Shown here in pieces: positions 54,994 to 64,000 of a stretch of DNA of 64,000 bases (within the stretch, counting starts at the first letter, position 1; each line of letters starts with the position of its first letter). The stretch covers positions 62,001 through 126,000 of the forward strand of contig NZ_JACIIX010000004.1 in NCBI RefSeq assembly GCF_014205675.1, in the 5' to 3' direction. The notes under the pieces were generated by a model. It worked only from the letters and a program-made list of their open reading frames with translations, was not told where the DNA came from and did no database searches. This DNA comes from Novispirillum itersonii (GTDB lineage: Bacteria; Pseudomonadota; Alphaproteobacteria; Rhodospirillales; Rhodospirillaceae). The position numbers and the translations under genes are program-made.

Positions 54994-56037
54994 TCAGGCG
55001 GCCGCCAGCGGCAGTCCCAGCCCCCGGGCGATCTCGCGCCGGGCCTCTTCCACATCAAAATCCGGGGCTGCCGCAGGCAACAGCGCCCGGGCCGCCAGCC
55101 ACTGCGACCAGCAACCTGCGGTCATCGCCCGCATCCCTTCGGCGACAGCGGTCATTTCCGCCATATCGCCGTTGCAGTGCAGAACCAGATCACAGCCCGC
55201 ATCCAGTGCGATCCGTGCCCGGCTGGTAAAGTCCCCTTTCAGGGCCTTCATCGACAGGTCGTCCGTCATCAGAATGCCGGTAAAGCCCAGCTCCCCCCGG
55301 ATAATGTCGCGGATCACCGTTGCCGACTGCGTTGCCGGGATATCCCCGTCGATACTGGGGAAGACGATATGGGCCGTCATGCCGAAGACCGCATCCTTCA
55401 GATCGCGGAACGGCAGGAAATCTGACCCGCGCAGCTCGGGCAGAGGGGTATCAACAACCGGAAGGGTATGGTGGGAATCCACATGGCTGCGGCCATGGCC
55501 CGGCAGATGCTTGATCACCGGCAGGATCTGCCCTTCCAGACAGGCGTCATAGGCCACCCGGCCCAACGCCGCAACGCAGGCCGGGTCCGTGGAAAAGGCA
55601 CGGTTGCCGATGACGTCATGGGCCCCTTCGACCGGAACATCCAACACCGGCGTGCAGTTGACCGAAATGCCAACGGCCCGCAGATCCGCATCCAGCAGCA
55701 ACGTGTTCAGGCGCAGCAGCCGGGCGGCCTCCGCCGGATCCCGCCGCCAGAGGTCCCCGAAGGGCCGCATGGACGGATACTCCGCCCAGACCGGCGGGCG
55801 CATCCGCCGGACCCGCCCACCTTCCTGATCAATCAGTACCGGGGCATCAGCCCGCCCGACACTGTCCCGCAGGTCATCCGTCAGGCGGCGCAGCTGATCT
55901 TTATCCTCAACGTTACGGGCGAAGAGAATGAATCCAAACGGATCTGCATCCCGGAAAAACCGCTTCTCTTCCACACTCAGGCGGGGCCCGGCGCAGCCAT
56001 AGACCACAGCCTGCGGCAGATGGTTACTTCCCGACAA
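54994..56037 (-). CDS. nagZ: Beta-N-acetylhexosaminidase NagZ
   Basis: A glycoside hydrolase family 3 enzyme that removes GlcNAc from anhydro-muropeptides during wall recycling. It has GFILFARNVEDKDQLRRL, the VLIDQEGGRVRRMRPP substrate loop and the KHLPGHGRSHVDSHHTLP catalytic loop with its His/Asp pair. The catalytic nucleophile Asp lies in GILMTDDLSMKAL. The start is uncertain: TTG 56037 (GGGG 7 bases upstream, 14-base overlap with the SPOR gene) keeps ten residues before the first strand, while GTG 56007 would clip it. About 347 residues with the former. Confidence 0.92.
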   Translation of the reverse strand: MSGSNHLPQAVVYGCAGPRLSVEEKRFFRDADPFGFILFARNVEDKDQLRRLTDDLRDSVGRADAPVLIDQEGGRVRRMRPPVWAEYPSMRPFGDLWRRDPAEAARLLRLNTLLLDADLRAVGISVNCTPVLDVPVEGAHDVIGNRAFSTDPACVAALGRVAYDACLEGQILPVIKHLPGHGRSHVDSHHTLPVVDTPLPELRGSDFLPFRDLKDAVFGMTAHIVFPSIDGDIPATQSATVIRDIIRGELGFTGILMTDDLSMKALKGDFTSRARIALDAGCDLVLHCNGDMAEMTAVAEGMRAMTAGCWSQWLAARALLPAAAPDFDVEEARREIARGLGLPLAAA

Positions 56038-57952
56038 AGAGGCACCCCACTTTCTGCTTGGCCAATTCAGTACACAGAACCCGGGCGGACTCCTCCGTCG
56101 GCAGGCCGGTGGCCCGCAGGCGGTAGAACACCCCCTTTTCGCCCAGATCCGCCTTTTCAATGCCCATGGAATACGGGCCGAGCAGATCCGGATACTTCGT
56201 CTTCAGGCTGTCCCACTGCTTCCGCACCGAGACTTCATCCCGCAAGGCCGCCAGCTGGACCGAGAACGAACCGGTCGCCGCCGTCCGTGCGGGCGGAGGT
56301 GTCACCGGAGCCGCAGCCTGCGGCGCAACGCCGACAGTTGCGGTGGCTGTGCCGGATGGCCCGGTAACCGGCGGCCCCAAAACCGCCGGGCCACGCGGCA
56401 CTTCTGCCACCGCAGGCTGCGGCGACGAGAAGGACGGCGGCGGCGTGGTGGGAACCGGAGCAGGAGGAGACGCCACCATCGGCGGGGCCGCGACCTGCCC
56501 GACCGACACTGCGCCGCCCGGAGCCGGAGGTGCAGAAGCCGCCGGGGCCGGAGCCGCAGACGGGGCCGGTGCAGCGGCTGTTTCCATCGCATGGGGACCA
56601 GCCGGAATCACCGCCTGTGCGGGGCGTTGCGGTTCGCTGACCTCCGGGGCGCGCGGCACCGTCGGCTCCGGCAGCAGTTTTTCGATCCCGGGCTGCTGGG
56701 CCTCATCCGGACTGATCCGCTCATAGACCATCTTGTCCTGATTGGCGACCTGCATTCCCCCCGGGTCCGCCGGACGGACCTTATAGGGCGACGGATCCGC
56801 CATAATGGTCGGCGCGCCCAACTGCCCGTCAGCTCCGGCCCGGCTGTGCATCAGGAACCACCCGGCACCCCCGGCGGCCAGAACCCCGGCGGCCACCGCC
56901 ATCCACAGCATCAGCTTGCTGCGCTGCTGCGGAGTTCCCGGAAGATCGGTGATCGGGAATGGCGACGCCATGCGCGGCTTGCGCGGGTCAATGTTTTTCA
57001 GACGCAGGCCACTCAGAGGGCCACTGCGTTCCTCTGCGGCAGGGGCCGCCGACGGCTCCCGCCGGGGCGGCGGACGGCGCGGTGGCCCCTCACCACCCAC
57101 CGGTGGCTCATTGAAGGACGGGTCCCGAAGCTGAGGGGCCATTGGCGGCTCAGACACCCCCTGAGAGGCACCGCGACGCGGGCCAGCAGGGAAAAAGGCA
57201 TCCTCATCCTCGACGGCATAGCGGTCCGGCTCAGGCGCGGGGCGTGCTGCCGGGGTAACCGGTCGGCCTCCCCAGGCGCTGTCGTCCGGTTCTTCGTATC
57301 CGCTGTCGTAACGGACTTCGCCATAGGGATCCTGCGGAAGCTGGGCCCGGAATGGCGGTTCCGCAGGCACGGCGCGACGCGGCTCCTGCGGCACCATGAC
57401 CGGCTCCCGGCGCATATCAGCAGACGGATCAAGGGCCGGGCGGGACGAAAACGGCGTTGCCGCCGGTTCATCCCATTCCGGATCATGCCATCCCGTTGCC
57501 GCGGGGTCCGTGCTCAGCGGGGCCGGATGGAACGGATCGCGGGGATCGACAGCAGAAACCGGCCCCACACTATAGGCGGCGGTGGCCGGGGCACGCTGTG
57601 GCCGGTTCGGCTGTATCTGCGGCTGCGGCTGGGGCGCCATCTGCTGCGGGCTGCGGCCGAACGGGTCCGGATAGTCCTCAGCCGGACTGAAGGCCGCATT
57701 CCGCGAAGCCGGGGGCACCGCATAAGGATCGTGCCCGGCAGGCGTCTGCGCCACGGACGGATCCGGATACGCAGGCGTCTGCGGCGGATAAGCGTCCCCG
57801 TCCCAGCCCTGCGGGTCATTCCGGCCGGGGAACAGATCGAACAGGTCAGGCTCCTGCCGCGCCGGACGGGCGGGACGCCCGAAGGCAGCTTCCCGTCCCG
57901 CTCCCTGCTGCGGGGTCGGACGTGTCAGACGCGGCTCCCGGGGCTCGCGCAT
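56024..57952 (-). CDS. SPOR domain membrane protein with long disordered Pro-rich N-terminus
   Basis: A 642-residue bitopic protein. Residues 1-340 are Pro/Arg/Asp-rich and probably disordered in the cytoplasm. One transmembrane helix (about 345-365, MLWMAVAAGVLAAGGAGWFLM split by length) leads to a Pro/Ala-rich periplasmic linker. A C-terminal SPOR domain (about 565-640, SFSVQLAALRDEVSVRKQW) binds denuded septal glycan. It is encoded between argS and nagZ, as in many alphaproteobacteria, and likely localises to the division site. Confidence 0.88.
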   Translation of the reverse strand: MREPREPRLTRPTPQQGAGREAAFGRPARPARQEPDLFDLFPGRNDPQGWDGDAYPPQTPAYPDPSVAQTPAGHDPYAVPPASRNAAFSPAEDYPDPFGRSPQQMAPQPQPQIQPNRPQRAPATAAYSVGPVSAVDPRDPFHPAPLSTDPAATGWHDPEWDEPAATPFSSRPALDPSADMRREPVMVPQEPRRAVPAEPPFRAQLPQDPYGEVRYDSGYEEPDDSAWGGRPVTPAARPAPEPDRYAVEDEDAFFPAGPRRGASQGVSEPPMAPQLRDPSFNEPPVGGEGPPRRPPPRREPSAAPAAEERSGPLSGLRLKNIDPRKPRMASPFPITDLPGTPQQRSKLMLWMAVAAGVLAAGGAGWFLMHSRAGADGQLGAPTIMADPSPYKVRPADPGGMQVANQDKMVYERISPDEAQQPGIEKLLPEPTVPRAPEVSEPQRPAQAVIPAGPHAMETAAAPAPSAAPAPAASAPPAPGGAVSVGQVAAPPMVASPPAPVPTTPPPSFSSPQPAVAEVPRGPAVLGPPVTGPSGTATATVGVAPQAAAPVTPPPARTAATGSFSVQLAALRDEVSVRKQWDSLKTKYPDLLGPYSMGIEKADLGEKGVFYRLRATGLPTEESARVLCTELAKQKVGCLFVGK

Positions 57953-57955
57953 AGT

Positions 57956-59728
57956 TTACATCTCCTCAACCGGAACCACACCCAGAACCTCCAGACCGGA
58001 GGCAATCACCGTCGCCACCCCTTCCAGGAGGGCCAGACGGGCCAGCGACAGCGCGGCATTCTCTGCGATCAGGAAGCGGAGATCGGCATTCTCCCGGCCC
58101 TTGTTCCACAGGGCGTGGAACGCGGCGGCGACTTCCCCGAGGGCAAAGGCAATCCGGTGCGGCTCGTGCACTTCCGCCGCCGCCTCAACCAGACGCGGCC
58201 AGCAGGCGATCAGCTTCACCAGCGCCTGTTCGTCACTGTCGGTCAGCAGCGCAAGATCAGCCCCGGCCAGAGCCTGAGGAGACAGATCGGTGTCCGGCAT
58301 CGCCGCCACAAAATGGCGCTTCACCGACTGAATGCGGGCATAGGCATACTGGACGTAGAAAACCGGGTTATCTTTGCTCTGTTCCGTGACCTTGGCGTAA
58401 TCAAATTCCAGCGCCATGTCATTTTTACGGCTGAGCATGATGAAGCGCACGACATCCTTGCCGACACGCTCCACCACCTCGCGCAGGGTGACAAACGTCC
58501 CGGCGCGCTTGGACATTTTCACCGGCTCGCCGTTATCCATCAGCTTCACCAGCTGGCACAGCTTGACGTCCAGCTCCGCCTGATGGTCAGACAGGGCCCG
58601 CACCGCCGCCTGCATGCGCTTGACGTAGCCGCCGTGGTCAGCCCCCAGAACGTCAATCATCTGGGTGAAGCCCCGCCGGTACTTGTCGGCGTGATAGGCG
58701 ATATCGGAGGCGAAATAGGTCCAGCTGCCATCGCTTTTCATCAGCGGGCGGTCAACGTCGTCGCCGAAGTCGGTCGCCTTGAACAGGGTCTGCGGGCGCG
58801 GTTCCCAGTCTTCCGGGGTCTTACCTTTCGGCGGCTCCAGCACGCCGACATACAGCAGGCCTTTGCCGTCAAGCAGCTCCTTGGCCCGCACCACTTCGCC
58901 CGACTTGACCATTCCCAGCTCGGACGTGAAGACGTCATGCTGAACACCAAGAAGATCAAGGTCTTCGCGGATCATCTTCATCATTTCGGCGATGCCGAAT
59001 TCCCGCAGGGCCGGGATCCACTCTTCCTCGGTGGCAGTGACCCAGCGGTCGCCGTCACGGTCCTTCAGGATCTGTGCGGTTTCTACCAGATATTCGCCGC
59101 CATACTGAATTTCCTTGGCAGCCAGCTGGCGGTCAAATTCGTCCTGGGTGATCGCGCCGCAGGCGACCAGATAGCGCGCCCGCAGGGCCCGGGCCAGCAC
59201 ATCCACCTGCGCCCCGGCATCGTTGATGTAATATTCCTTGGTCACATCAAACCCGGCCTTGGCCAGCAGATTGGCCAGCGCGTCGCCGATGCAGGCCCCA
59301 CGGGCATGGCCGACATGCATCGGCCCCGTCGGGTTGGCGGAAACGTATTCAACGTTGACCTTTACCCCCTGACCGACGGTGGAATTGCCAAAGGCCGTCC
59401 CGGATCGCAGGGCATGCCGCAGGACATCCGCCCACAGGCCAAAGGCAACCCGCAGGTTGATGAAGCCCGGCCCGGCGATATCCACCGCCGTCACCCCGTC
59501 CACCGCCTTCAGTCCGGCAGCGATATGGTCGGCCAGATCGCGCGGCTTCATCCCCGCAGCCTTTGCCAGCACCATCGCCGCGTTGGTCGAAATGTCGCCA
59601 TGGCTGGGGTCGCGCGGCGGCTCCACCGTGACGGCGGCGGTCTTCAACCCGGCAGGCAGGGTGCCCGCAGAGACAAGACCGTCGATGACGGCGAGAACGT
59701 GGGAATGAAAGAGAGTGAAGAGATTCAT
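57956..59728 (-). CDS. argS: Arginyl-tRNA synthetase
   Basis: A 590-residue class I synthetase. The N-terminal Add-1 domain recognises the tRNA D loop. HIGH appears as HVGH in [16 protein letters not shown] (near residue 125), and KMSK as KMSKRAGTF. The C-terminal helical anticodon-binding DALR domain closes the protein. The start overlaps the dgt stop by 4 bases and the stop lies 3 bases before the SPOR gene. Confidence 0.97.
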   Translation of the reverse strand: MNLFTLFHSHVLAVIDGLVSAGTLPAGLKTAAVTVEPPRDPSHGDISTNAAMVLAKAAGMKPRDLADHIAAGLKAVDGVTAVDIAGPGFINLRVAFGLWADVLRHALRSGTAFGNSTVGQGVKVNVEYVSANPTGPMHVGHARGACIGDALANLLAKAGFDVTKEYYINDAGAQVDVLARALRARYLVACGAITQDEFDRQLAAKEIQYGGEYLVETAQILKDRDGDRWVTATEEEWIPALREFGIAEMMKMIREDLDLLGVQHDVFTSELGMVKSGEVVRAKELLDGKGLLYVGVLEPPKGKTPEDWEPRPQTLFKATDFGDDVDRPLMKSDGSWTYFASDIAYHADKYRRGFTQMIDVLGADHGGYVKRMQAAVRALSDHQAELDVKLCQLVKLMDNGEPVKMSKRAGTFVTLREVVERVGKDVVRFIMLSRKNDMALEFDYAKVTEQSKDNPVFYVQYAYARIQSVKRHFVAAMPDTDLSPQALAGADLALLTDSDEQALVKLIACWPRLVEAAAEVHEPHRIAFALGEVAAAFHALWNKGRENADLRFLIAENAALSLARLALLEGVATVIASGLEVLGVVPVEEM

Positions 59729-60942
59729 GGCTTTACCGAAGGGTCAAAGAGGCGGCGATGCTCATCAAGAGCGAAACGGTCAGTCATTCCGGCTATATAA
59801 TCCGCCACCCGGCGGGCGGTGCGCGGGTGGTTAACCCCCTCGCAGCCCCGCTGCCAGTCCGGCGGCAACAACCTTGGTTCTTGCAGGAAAAGAGTAAATA
59901 AATCGCGCACAACGCGGCGGGCTTTGCTGGTCATCCGGTTGACGCGGTAATGGCGGTACATGTTGGGGAACAGGAAGCCTTTGAAAGCTCTGTCATTTTC
60001 CACCATTTCCGCCGAAAACGAAACGATCGGCCGATGATTGCGCCGCACGTCCTCCACCGTCTGCGGACGGTCTTCCTCCAGACGGCGGCGGGTTTCGGCC
60101 AGAAGATCATACACCATGGCGGTGATCAGGCGGCGCACTGTCTCATACACCAGCCGGGTCCGTTCCAGATCCGGATGCTTCTGCCGCAGATCTTTCAGGA
60201 TCGGGCCGACCAGCGGCACGTCATACAGCGCGGCCTCTTCAAACAGCCCGGCCCGCAACCCGTCGTCGATATCATGGGCGTTATAGGCGATGTCATCGGC
60301 CAGTGCCGCCACCTGTGCCTCCGGACCGGCAAAGGTGTCCAGCTCCAGATCATGCAGGGTGGCGTATTCGGTGATCGCCAGCGGCAGGGGCTTCAGATCC
60401 TTGCCCCGCTCCGCCGCCATGGCCTGCGCCAGCGGTCCGGTCAGGGGGCCATTGTGCTTGACCACCCCTTCCAGGGTTTCCCACGTCAGGTTCAGGCCGT
60501 CAAAGCCGACATAGCGGCGTTCCAGCTTGGTCAGGATCCGCAGGGACTGGGCATTATGGTCAAACCCCTGATACTCCGCATCCATACAGGCCTTCAGGGC
60601 ATCCTCCCCGGCATGGCCGAAGGGGGTATGGCCAAGGTCATGGGCCAGCGCCAGCGCCTCGGCCAGATCCTCGTTCAGAAACAGGGACCGCGCCACGGAA
60701 CGGGCAATCTGCGCCACCTCCAGACTGTGGGTCAGGCGGGTGCGGTAGTTTTCCCCTTCATGGTAGACGAAAACCTGCGTTTTATACTGGAGGCGCCGGA
60801 AAGCCCCGCAATGGATAATGCGGTCGCGGTCACGCTGGTAAGCGTCGCGTTCAGCGGTTCCGTCTTCCGCGTACAGGCGGCCGCGGGTCTGGCGCGGATC
60901 TGACGCGTAAGAGGCCAGCGGCGGGGGCGTCTGGGTCATCAT
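59725..60942 (-). CDS. Deoxyguanosinetriphosphate triphosphohydrolase-like HD protein
   Basis: A 405-residue HD-domain protein of the Dgt-like family that splits dNTPs into nucleoside and triphosphate. Metal ligands appear in [14 protein letters not shown] (His) and [16 protein letters not shown] (HD), with the later Asp in [15 protein letters not shown]. The family's alphaproteobacterial members precede argS, as here. Two Met codons start the protein; either could be used. Confidence 0.94.
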   Translation of the reverse strand: MMTQTPPPLASYASDPRQTRGRLYAEDGTAERDAYQRDRDRIIHCGAFRRLQYKTQVFVYHEGENYRTRLTHSLEVAQIARSVARSLFLNEDLAEALALAHDLGHTPFGHAGEDALKACMDAEYQGFDHNAQSLRILTKLERRYVGFDGLNLTWETLEGVVKHNGPLTGPLAQAMAAERGKDLKPLPLAITEYATLHDLELDTFAGPEAQVAALADDIAYNAHDIDDGLRAGLFEEAALYDVPLVGPILKDLRQKHPDLERTRLVYETVRRLITAMVYDLLAETRRRLEEDRPQTVEDVRRNHRPIVSFSAEMVENDRAFKGFLFPNMYRHYRVNRMTSKARRVVRDLFTLFLQEPRLLPPDWQRGCEGVNHPRTARRVADYIAGMTDRFALDEHRRLFDPSVKP

Positions 60943-60999
60943 GTGCGCACACTACCCCCAAGCCCACCGCGGAGGCAACCCTGCCCATGCAGCCCGGCC

Positions 61000-61028
61000 T
61001 TGCCAGTCTGCGGAAAGGGCCCTAAGTT
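61000..61028 (+). promoter_or_regulatory. Putative promoter for erpA
   Basis: TTGCCA (61000-61005), 17 bases and TAAGTT (61023-61028) stand 38 bases before erpA in the divergent dgt-erpA gap. Consensus match only. Confidence 0.35.
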
Positions 61029-61066
61029 TGGAATAAATCCACTGTCTTCTGATCGGGTATTCCATC

Positions 61067-61414
61067 ATGGCTCAGGCCCTGTCCCCCCAAGATCTTGACC
61101 TGTCTGAATCGGCCGCCCGGCGGATCGGCCAGCTGATCACGCAGGAAAACAACGCTGCCCTGATGTTACGGGTCGAGGTTTCCGGCGGCGGATGCTCCGG
61201 CTTCAAGTACGGGTTTGATCTGGACGCAAAAACCCGCGACGATGATCTGGTGCTGGAACGCCACGGCGTAAAGGTGGTCATTGATGAAGGATCCCTTGAC
61301 CTGCTGCGGGGCTCGGTGATTGATTTCAGCGAGGACCTGATGGCGGCGGCCTTTGTCATCCGCAACCCCAATGCCACCTCGACCTGCGGTTGCGGCACGT
61401 CCTTCGCCGTCTGA
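61067..61414 (+). CDS. erpA: Iron-sulfur cluster insertion protein, ErpA/HesB type
   Basis: A 115-residue A-type carrier that hands Fe-S clusters to apoproteins. The three cluster cysteines are present: one in GGGCSGFKYGF (about residue 43) and two in the C-terminal CGCGTSF. Length and the DPSTC-like tail (NPNATSTCGCGTS) fit. It stands 23 bases before xth and is divergent from dgt. Confidence 0.94.
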   Translation: MAQALSPQDLDLSESAARRIGQLITQENNAALMLRVEVSGGGCSGFKYGFDLDAKTRDDDLVLERHGVKVVIDEGSLDLLRGSVIDFSEDLMAAAFVIRNPNATSTCGCGTSFAV

Positions 61415-61437
61415 TTTCTCTCCGTCCGGACATTTTT

Positions 61438-62217
61438 ATGATCACCATCGCCACCTGGAACGTCAATTCGGTCAAGGCCCGCCTCGATAACGTGCTGGAC
61501 TGGATCGGATCCGCCGCGCCGGATGTTCTGCTGTTGCAGGAACTGAAGTGCATGGATGAGGCGTTCCCTTTCAGCGCGCTGGAGGCGGCGGGCTATGACT
61601 GCCACGTCCACGGGCAGAAGGCCTATAACGGGGTGGCTCTGCTCTCGAAGCTGCCGGTCAGTGATGTGATGCGTGGCCTGCCCGGCGATGACACCGATGT
61701 GCAGGCCCGCTATATCGAGGCCACCATCGCCGGAGCGGTGCGGATCGCCAGCCTCTACCTGCCGAACGGAAATCCGGTCGATACCGAAAAGTACCCCTAC
61801 AAACTGTCGTGGATGGAACGGCTGTATGACCGTGCGCAGGCCCTGCTCGGCTGCGGTCTGCCGGTGGTTCTGGGGGGCGATTACAATATCTGCCCGACGG
61901 ATGAGGACGTCTACGACCCCACCGGCTGGGCCAATGACGCGCTGTGCCGCCCGGAAAGCCGGGCCCGGTTCCGCGCCCTGCTCCACCTTGGCTATACCGA
62001 AGCCTTCCGGGCGGTGAACAAAGAACCCAACCGCTATTCGTTCTGGGATTATCAGGCCGGAGCATGGCCGAAAGATAACGGCCTGCGGATTGACCATTTC
62101 CTGTTGTCCCCCGCCGCCGCCGATTCCCTGGAAAGCTGCGAGATTGACCGGGGGCCGCGCGGGAAGGAAAAAGCATCCGACCACACGCCGGTTGTGTGCC
62201 GTCTGCGGCTGGACTGA
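61438..62217 (+). CDS. xth: Exodeoxyribonuclease III
   Basis: A 259-residue AP endonuclease/3'-5' exonuclease of base excision repair. It starts directly with the ITIATWNVNSVKAR strand, followed by the catalytic Glu in LLLQELKC, VVLGGDYNICPTDEDVYD, LRIDHFLLS and the terminal SDHTPVV. ATG 61438 places the first strand correctly; the upstream open frame overlaps erpA. Likely cotranscribed with erpA. Confidence 0.96.
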   Translation: MITIATWNVNSVKARLDNVLDWIGSAAPDVLLLQELKCMDEAFPFSALEAAGYDCHVHGQKAYNGVALLSKLPVSDVMRGLPGDDTDVQARYIEATIAGAVRIASLYLPNGNPVDTEKYPYKLSWMERLYDRAQALLGCGLPVVLGGDYNICPTDEDVYDPTGWANDALCRPESRARFRALLHLGYTEAFRAVNKEPNRYSFWDYQAGAWPKDNGLRIDHFLLSPAAADSLESCEIDRGPRGKEKASDHTPVVCRLRLD

Positions 62218-62340
62218 CCCTGAGATACGTCTCCCCCGACACAGAATGTGACCGAAATCACTGAAGCAGCGGCTGTCCGGGGTATACTCGGACATTCCCT
62301 GTTCTTAGTACCGGCCCCCATGGTGCCGGTGGAGGTCGCA

Positions 62341-63435
62341 ATGCATTCCTCCCCCTGGGATGTCCTGACAGCCTTTGCTGCCGCCGATCGGGCCGTATGG
62401 CCGGAGATCGACCGCGGTCAGGTGGCTGAAGCTGTTTTCTCGCTGTGTGCAGACGGTGACACGCCGCTGACACCGTCGGAAAATGCCATCGCCTTTGAAA
62501 TCCTTGAAAGGCTTTACCCGCAGATTGAGCGGACGGTCCGGCGGGTGCTCGCCGACCGGCTGGCAGACCGCGATACGGTCCCCGCATCGCTGGTTGCGCT
62601 TCTGGCACGGGACAGCATCGACATCGCCAGACCGGTTCTGGTCCGCAGCCCGCTGCTGGATGACACAGCGCTGATTGCCATTGTGATGGAACGCGGCGTA
62701 GACCACCGCCTTGCGATCAGTGAACGGAAAAGCCTGTCAAGCCCGGTGACCGACGTTCTTCTGGTTTTGGGCGATGATACCGTCGCAATGCTGATTGCCT
62801 CAAACCCGCAGGCCGCGATTTCCTCCAACGGAATGTTGCGCCTGACCGAACGCGCAGCCCATGCGCCTGACCTGCACTGGCCTCTGGCCCGACGGGCGGA
62901 ACTGACCCCGGTTCTGGCGTCCCGGCTGTCTCTGTGTGCCGGATCTGCCGTCCGGGCTTTTCTGGCCGATCTGTTTGGGCCGACTCTGCCCTCCGGCGTC
63001 GAGCAGGACCTGTTTGCCGCAGCGGAGGATGCTTCGGGCATTTTCGCTACTAGGCGGACGCCCGGAACAGCGGCAAGTCCCGATGTTCCGATGAATTCGC
63101 TGCTGGATGCTTTCCTGAAAGCCCTGCGGGATGGGCAGTCCGAGCGGGCTGATGCCCTGATGGCGCAGGTAACACGCCTGCCGGCCTCCGCCGTGGCGCA
63201 GGTCCTCTACACGCCTGCGGGCCGGGCGCTTGCCGTCATCTGCCGGTCCGGCGGCGCATCCCGCACGGTCTTCGCCGAACTGTACGCCCGCCTGAACGGA
63301 ATAGCCCCTTATGGCACCAGCCAGAGGTCTGATGGCCTTCTGGCCGCGCTGCGGGTGTTCGACCGTATCACATCTGCCGAAGCCGACCGCATCCTGGATG
63401 GATGGCGGGCCGACCCCGGCAGTGTGTGGGAATAA
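62341..63435 (+). CDS. DUF2336 domain protein
   Basis: A 364-residue all-helical DUF2336 protein, a family nearly confined to alphaproteobacteria and of unknown function. It is built of repeated short helices with RDS/ADR-type turns (for example VLADRLADRDTVPASLVALLARDSIDIARPVL split by repeat), reminiscent of HEAT-like repeats for protein binding. GGAGG precedes ATG 62341; an in-frame ATG at 62248 lacks one. Its neighbours (xth, DUF4170) give no functional hint. Confidence 0.8.
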   Translation: MHSSPWDVLTAFAAADRAVWPEIDRGQVAEAVFSLCADGDTPLTPSENAIAFEILERLYPQIERTVRRVLADRLADRDTVPASLVALLARDSIDIARPVLVRSPLLDDTALIAIVMERGVDHRLAISERKSLSSPVTDVLLVLGDDTVAMLIASNPQAAISSNGMLRLTERAAHAPDLHWPLARRAELTPVLASRLSLCAGSAVRAFLADLFGPTLPSGVEQDLFAAAEDASGIFATRRTPGTAASPDVPMNSLLDAFLKALRDGQSERADALMAQVTRLPASAVAQVLYTPAGRALAVICRSGGASRTVFAELYARLNGIAPYGTSQRSDGLLAALRVFDRITSAEADRILDGWRADPGSVWE

Positions 63436-63442
63436 CCGGTAA

Positions 63443-63835
63443 TCAGCCGCGCGGATCGTTGCGGCTGATGTCGTAGCGGTGCAGGCAGGAGTCGATGGTC
63501 TGGCTGGTGATACCGCGCCAGAAGTCCAGCGCCTGCTGGCGGGCGAACGGACCATAAACTTCCAGCTTCTTACCGGCGGCGATTTCATGGAAATCGCTGT
63601 CGGCATATTCGCCGCCCACCACGTAATACTGGCTGTCTTCCAGATCCTCGTCCGCCTTCACGACATAGCGCACCATGGCGTTGTCAACCGTGCGGCCGGT
63701 GATGTCGCGCCAGAAAGCGCGTGCCTCATCGGCGGTATACGGACCGTACTTCTCAAGGGTCTTGCCCGTGGCAATCCGGGTAAACGCGGAATCGGCGTAT
63801 TCACCGCCAATGACGTAGAACTTTTTCTCACTCAT
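63443..63835 (-). CDS. Tandem DUF4170 protein
   Basis: A 130-residue protein made of two copies of the DUF4170 domain, residues about 5-60 and 68-125. Each has the pattern YYV-GGEYADS-F-x-IA-GK-LE-YGP and ends with a W-R-IT-x-TI/VD core. The family is usually single-domain and its function is unknown. AAGGGA lies 8 bases before ATG 63835. It converges with the DUF2336 gene, with only 7 bases between stops. The 165 bases upstream to the window edge show no other gene. Confidence 0.85.
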   Translation of the reverse strand: MSEKKFYVIGGEYADSAFTRIATGKTLEKYGPYTADEARAFWRDITGRTVDNAMVRYVVKADEDLEDSQYYVVGGEYADSDFHEIAAGKKLEVYGPFARQQALDFWRGITSQTIDSCLHRYDISRNDPRG

Positions 63836-64000
63836 ACCGGTCATCCCTTGGCCGATGGAAGACATGCACAAACCCGCGTTCTTATACGTCCTCCGCGCCC
63901 GGAAGAAAACCCTTCCCGCATCATGCCGATCCCCCTCTATCGCAGATGCGGCAACCTCTGCTATCACAGTGCCATACCGTGCATTTCCTTTCCACACAGA

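Noticed and set aside
56591-59800. A 1069-codon open frame antisense to the SPOR gene and argS
   Set aside because: It spans two well-identified genes on the other strand and has the shadow-frame composition (Arg/His/Gly-rich) without motifs.

Overview
The window looks like a chromosomal segment of a GC-rich alphaproteobacterium, probably in or near the Rhodospirillales. The evidence is gene content and order. It carries families typical of or restricted to this class (DUF2336, DUF4170, DUF1636, an Mth938-like protein beside yajC, SdhE beside mfd). It also carries familiar alphaproteobacterial blocks: dgt-argS-SPOR-nagZ-scpA-scpB, tatA-tatB-tatC, serS-surE-pcm-LytM, and dacA-tmk-holB-metG-tatD-MBL hydrolase. 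I see no phage, integrase, transposase or CRISPR array. The taxon is inferred from gene content; no 16S gene is present.

Layout: 1-14.8 kb is mostly housekeeping. It holds a fragment of a DUF815-type ATPase, yajC, an Mth938-like gene, a chemoreceptor, a thioredoxin-like ferredoxin, a DUF502 membrane protein, recG, sdhE, mfd, a DsbA-family oxidoreductase, a degenerate PleD/PopA-like protein and an RNA m5U methyltransferase. secD and secF are absent from between yajC and the Mth938-like gene. 14.8-27.0 kb is one co-directional run of eleven minus-strand genes with a divergent LysR regulator (27264-28256). The run encodes a peptide-type ABC importer, three different amide or ureide hydrolases, a class II aldolase, a ketopantoate-reductase-like enzyme, a cupin and an EamA exporter. 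It reads as an uptake and breakdown pathway for an N-substituted amino acid, peptide or amine whose identity I cannot determine. This is the strongest candidate for an undescribed system here.

28.3-31.8 kb is a small accessory zone with an outer-membrane beta-barrel protein, a TetA-like efflux pump divergent from a TetR repressor, an AT-rich orphan gene and tRNA-Ser(UGA). 32.0-41.0 kb carries cell-wall genes (MltB-like, RlpA, DacA) followed by tmk-holB-metG-tatD-MBL. 41.0-45.4 kb holds a divergent nicotinamidase-like/pncB pair for NAD salvage, a DUF1636 gene and trmFO. 45.5-60.9 kb is a long minus-strand succession for cell-envelope, chromosome and translation functions: LytM factor, pcm, surE, serS, tatCBA, an ABC ATPase, scpBA, a site-2 protease, nagZ, SPOR, argS and dgt. 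61.0-63.8 kb carries erpA, xth, a DUF2336 gene and a tandem-DUF4170 gene.

The most interesting points are the LysR-linked catabolic operon with a terminator-like hairpin behind its binding-protein gene, and a PopA-like pseudo-diguanylate cyclase that has lost its active site but kept a c-di-GMP inhibitory-site motif. Others are an ancient alphaproteobacterial-type palindromic repeat, the missing secDF, a paired TetR operator, and two AT-rich islets at 31.1-31.7 and 41.0-41.26 kb. Long open frames antisense to mfd, argS/SPOR, recG and the chemoreceptor are codon-bias artefacts and are not annotated.
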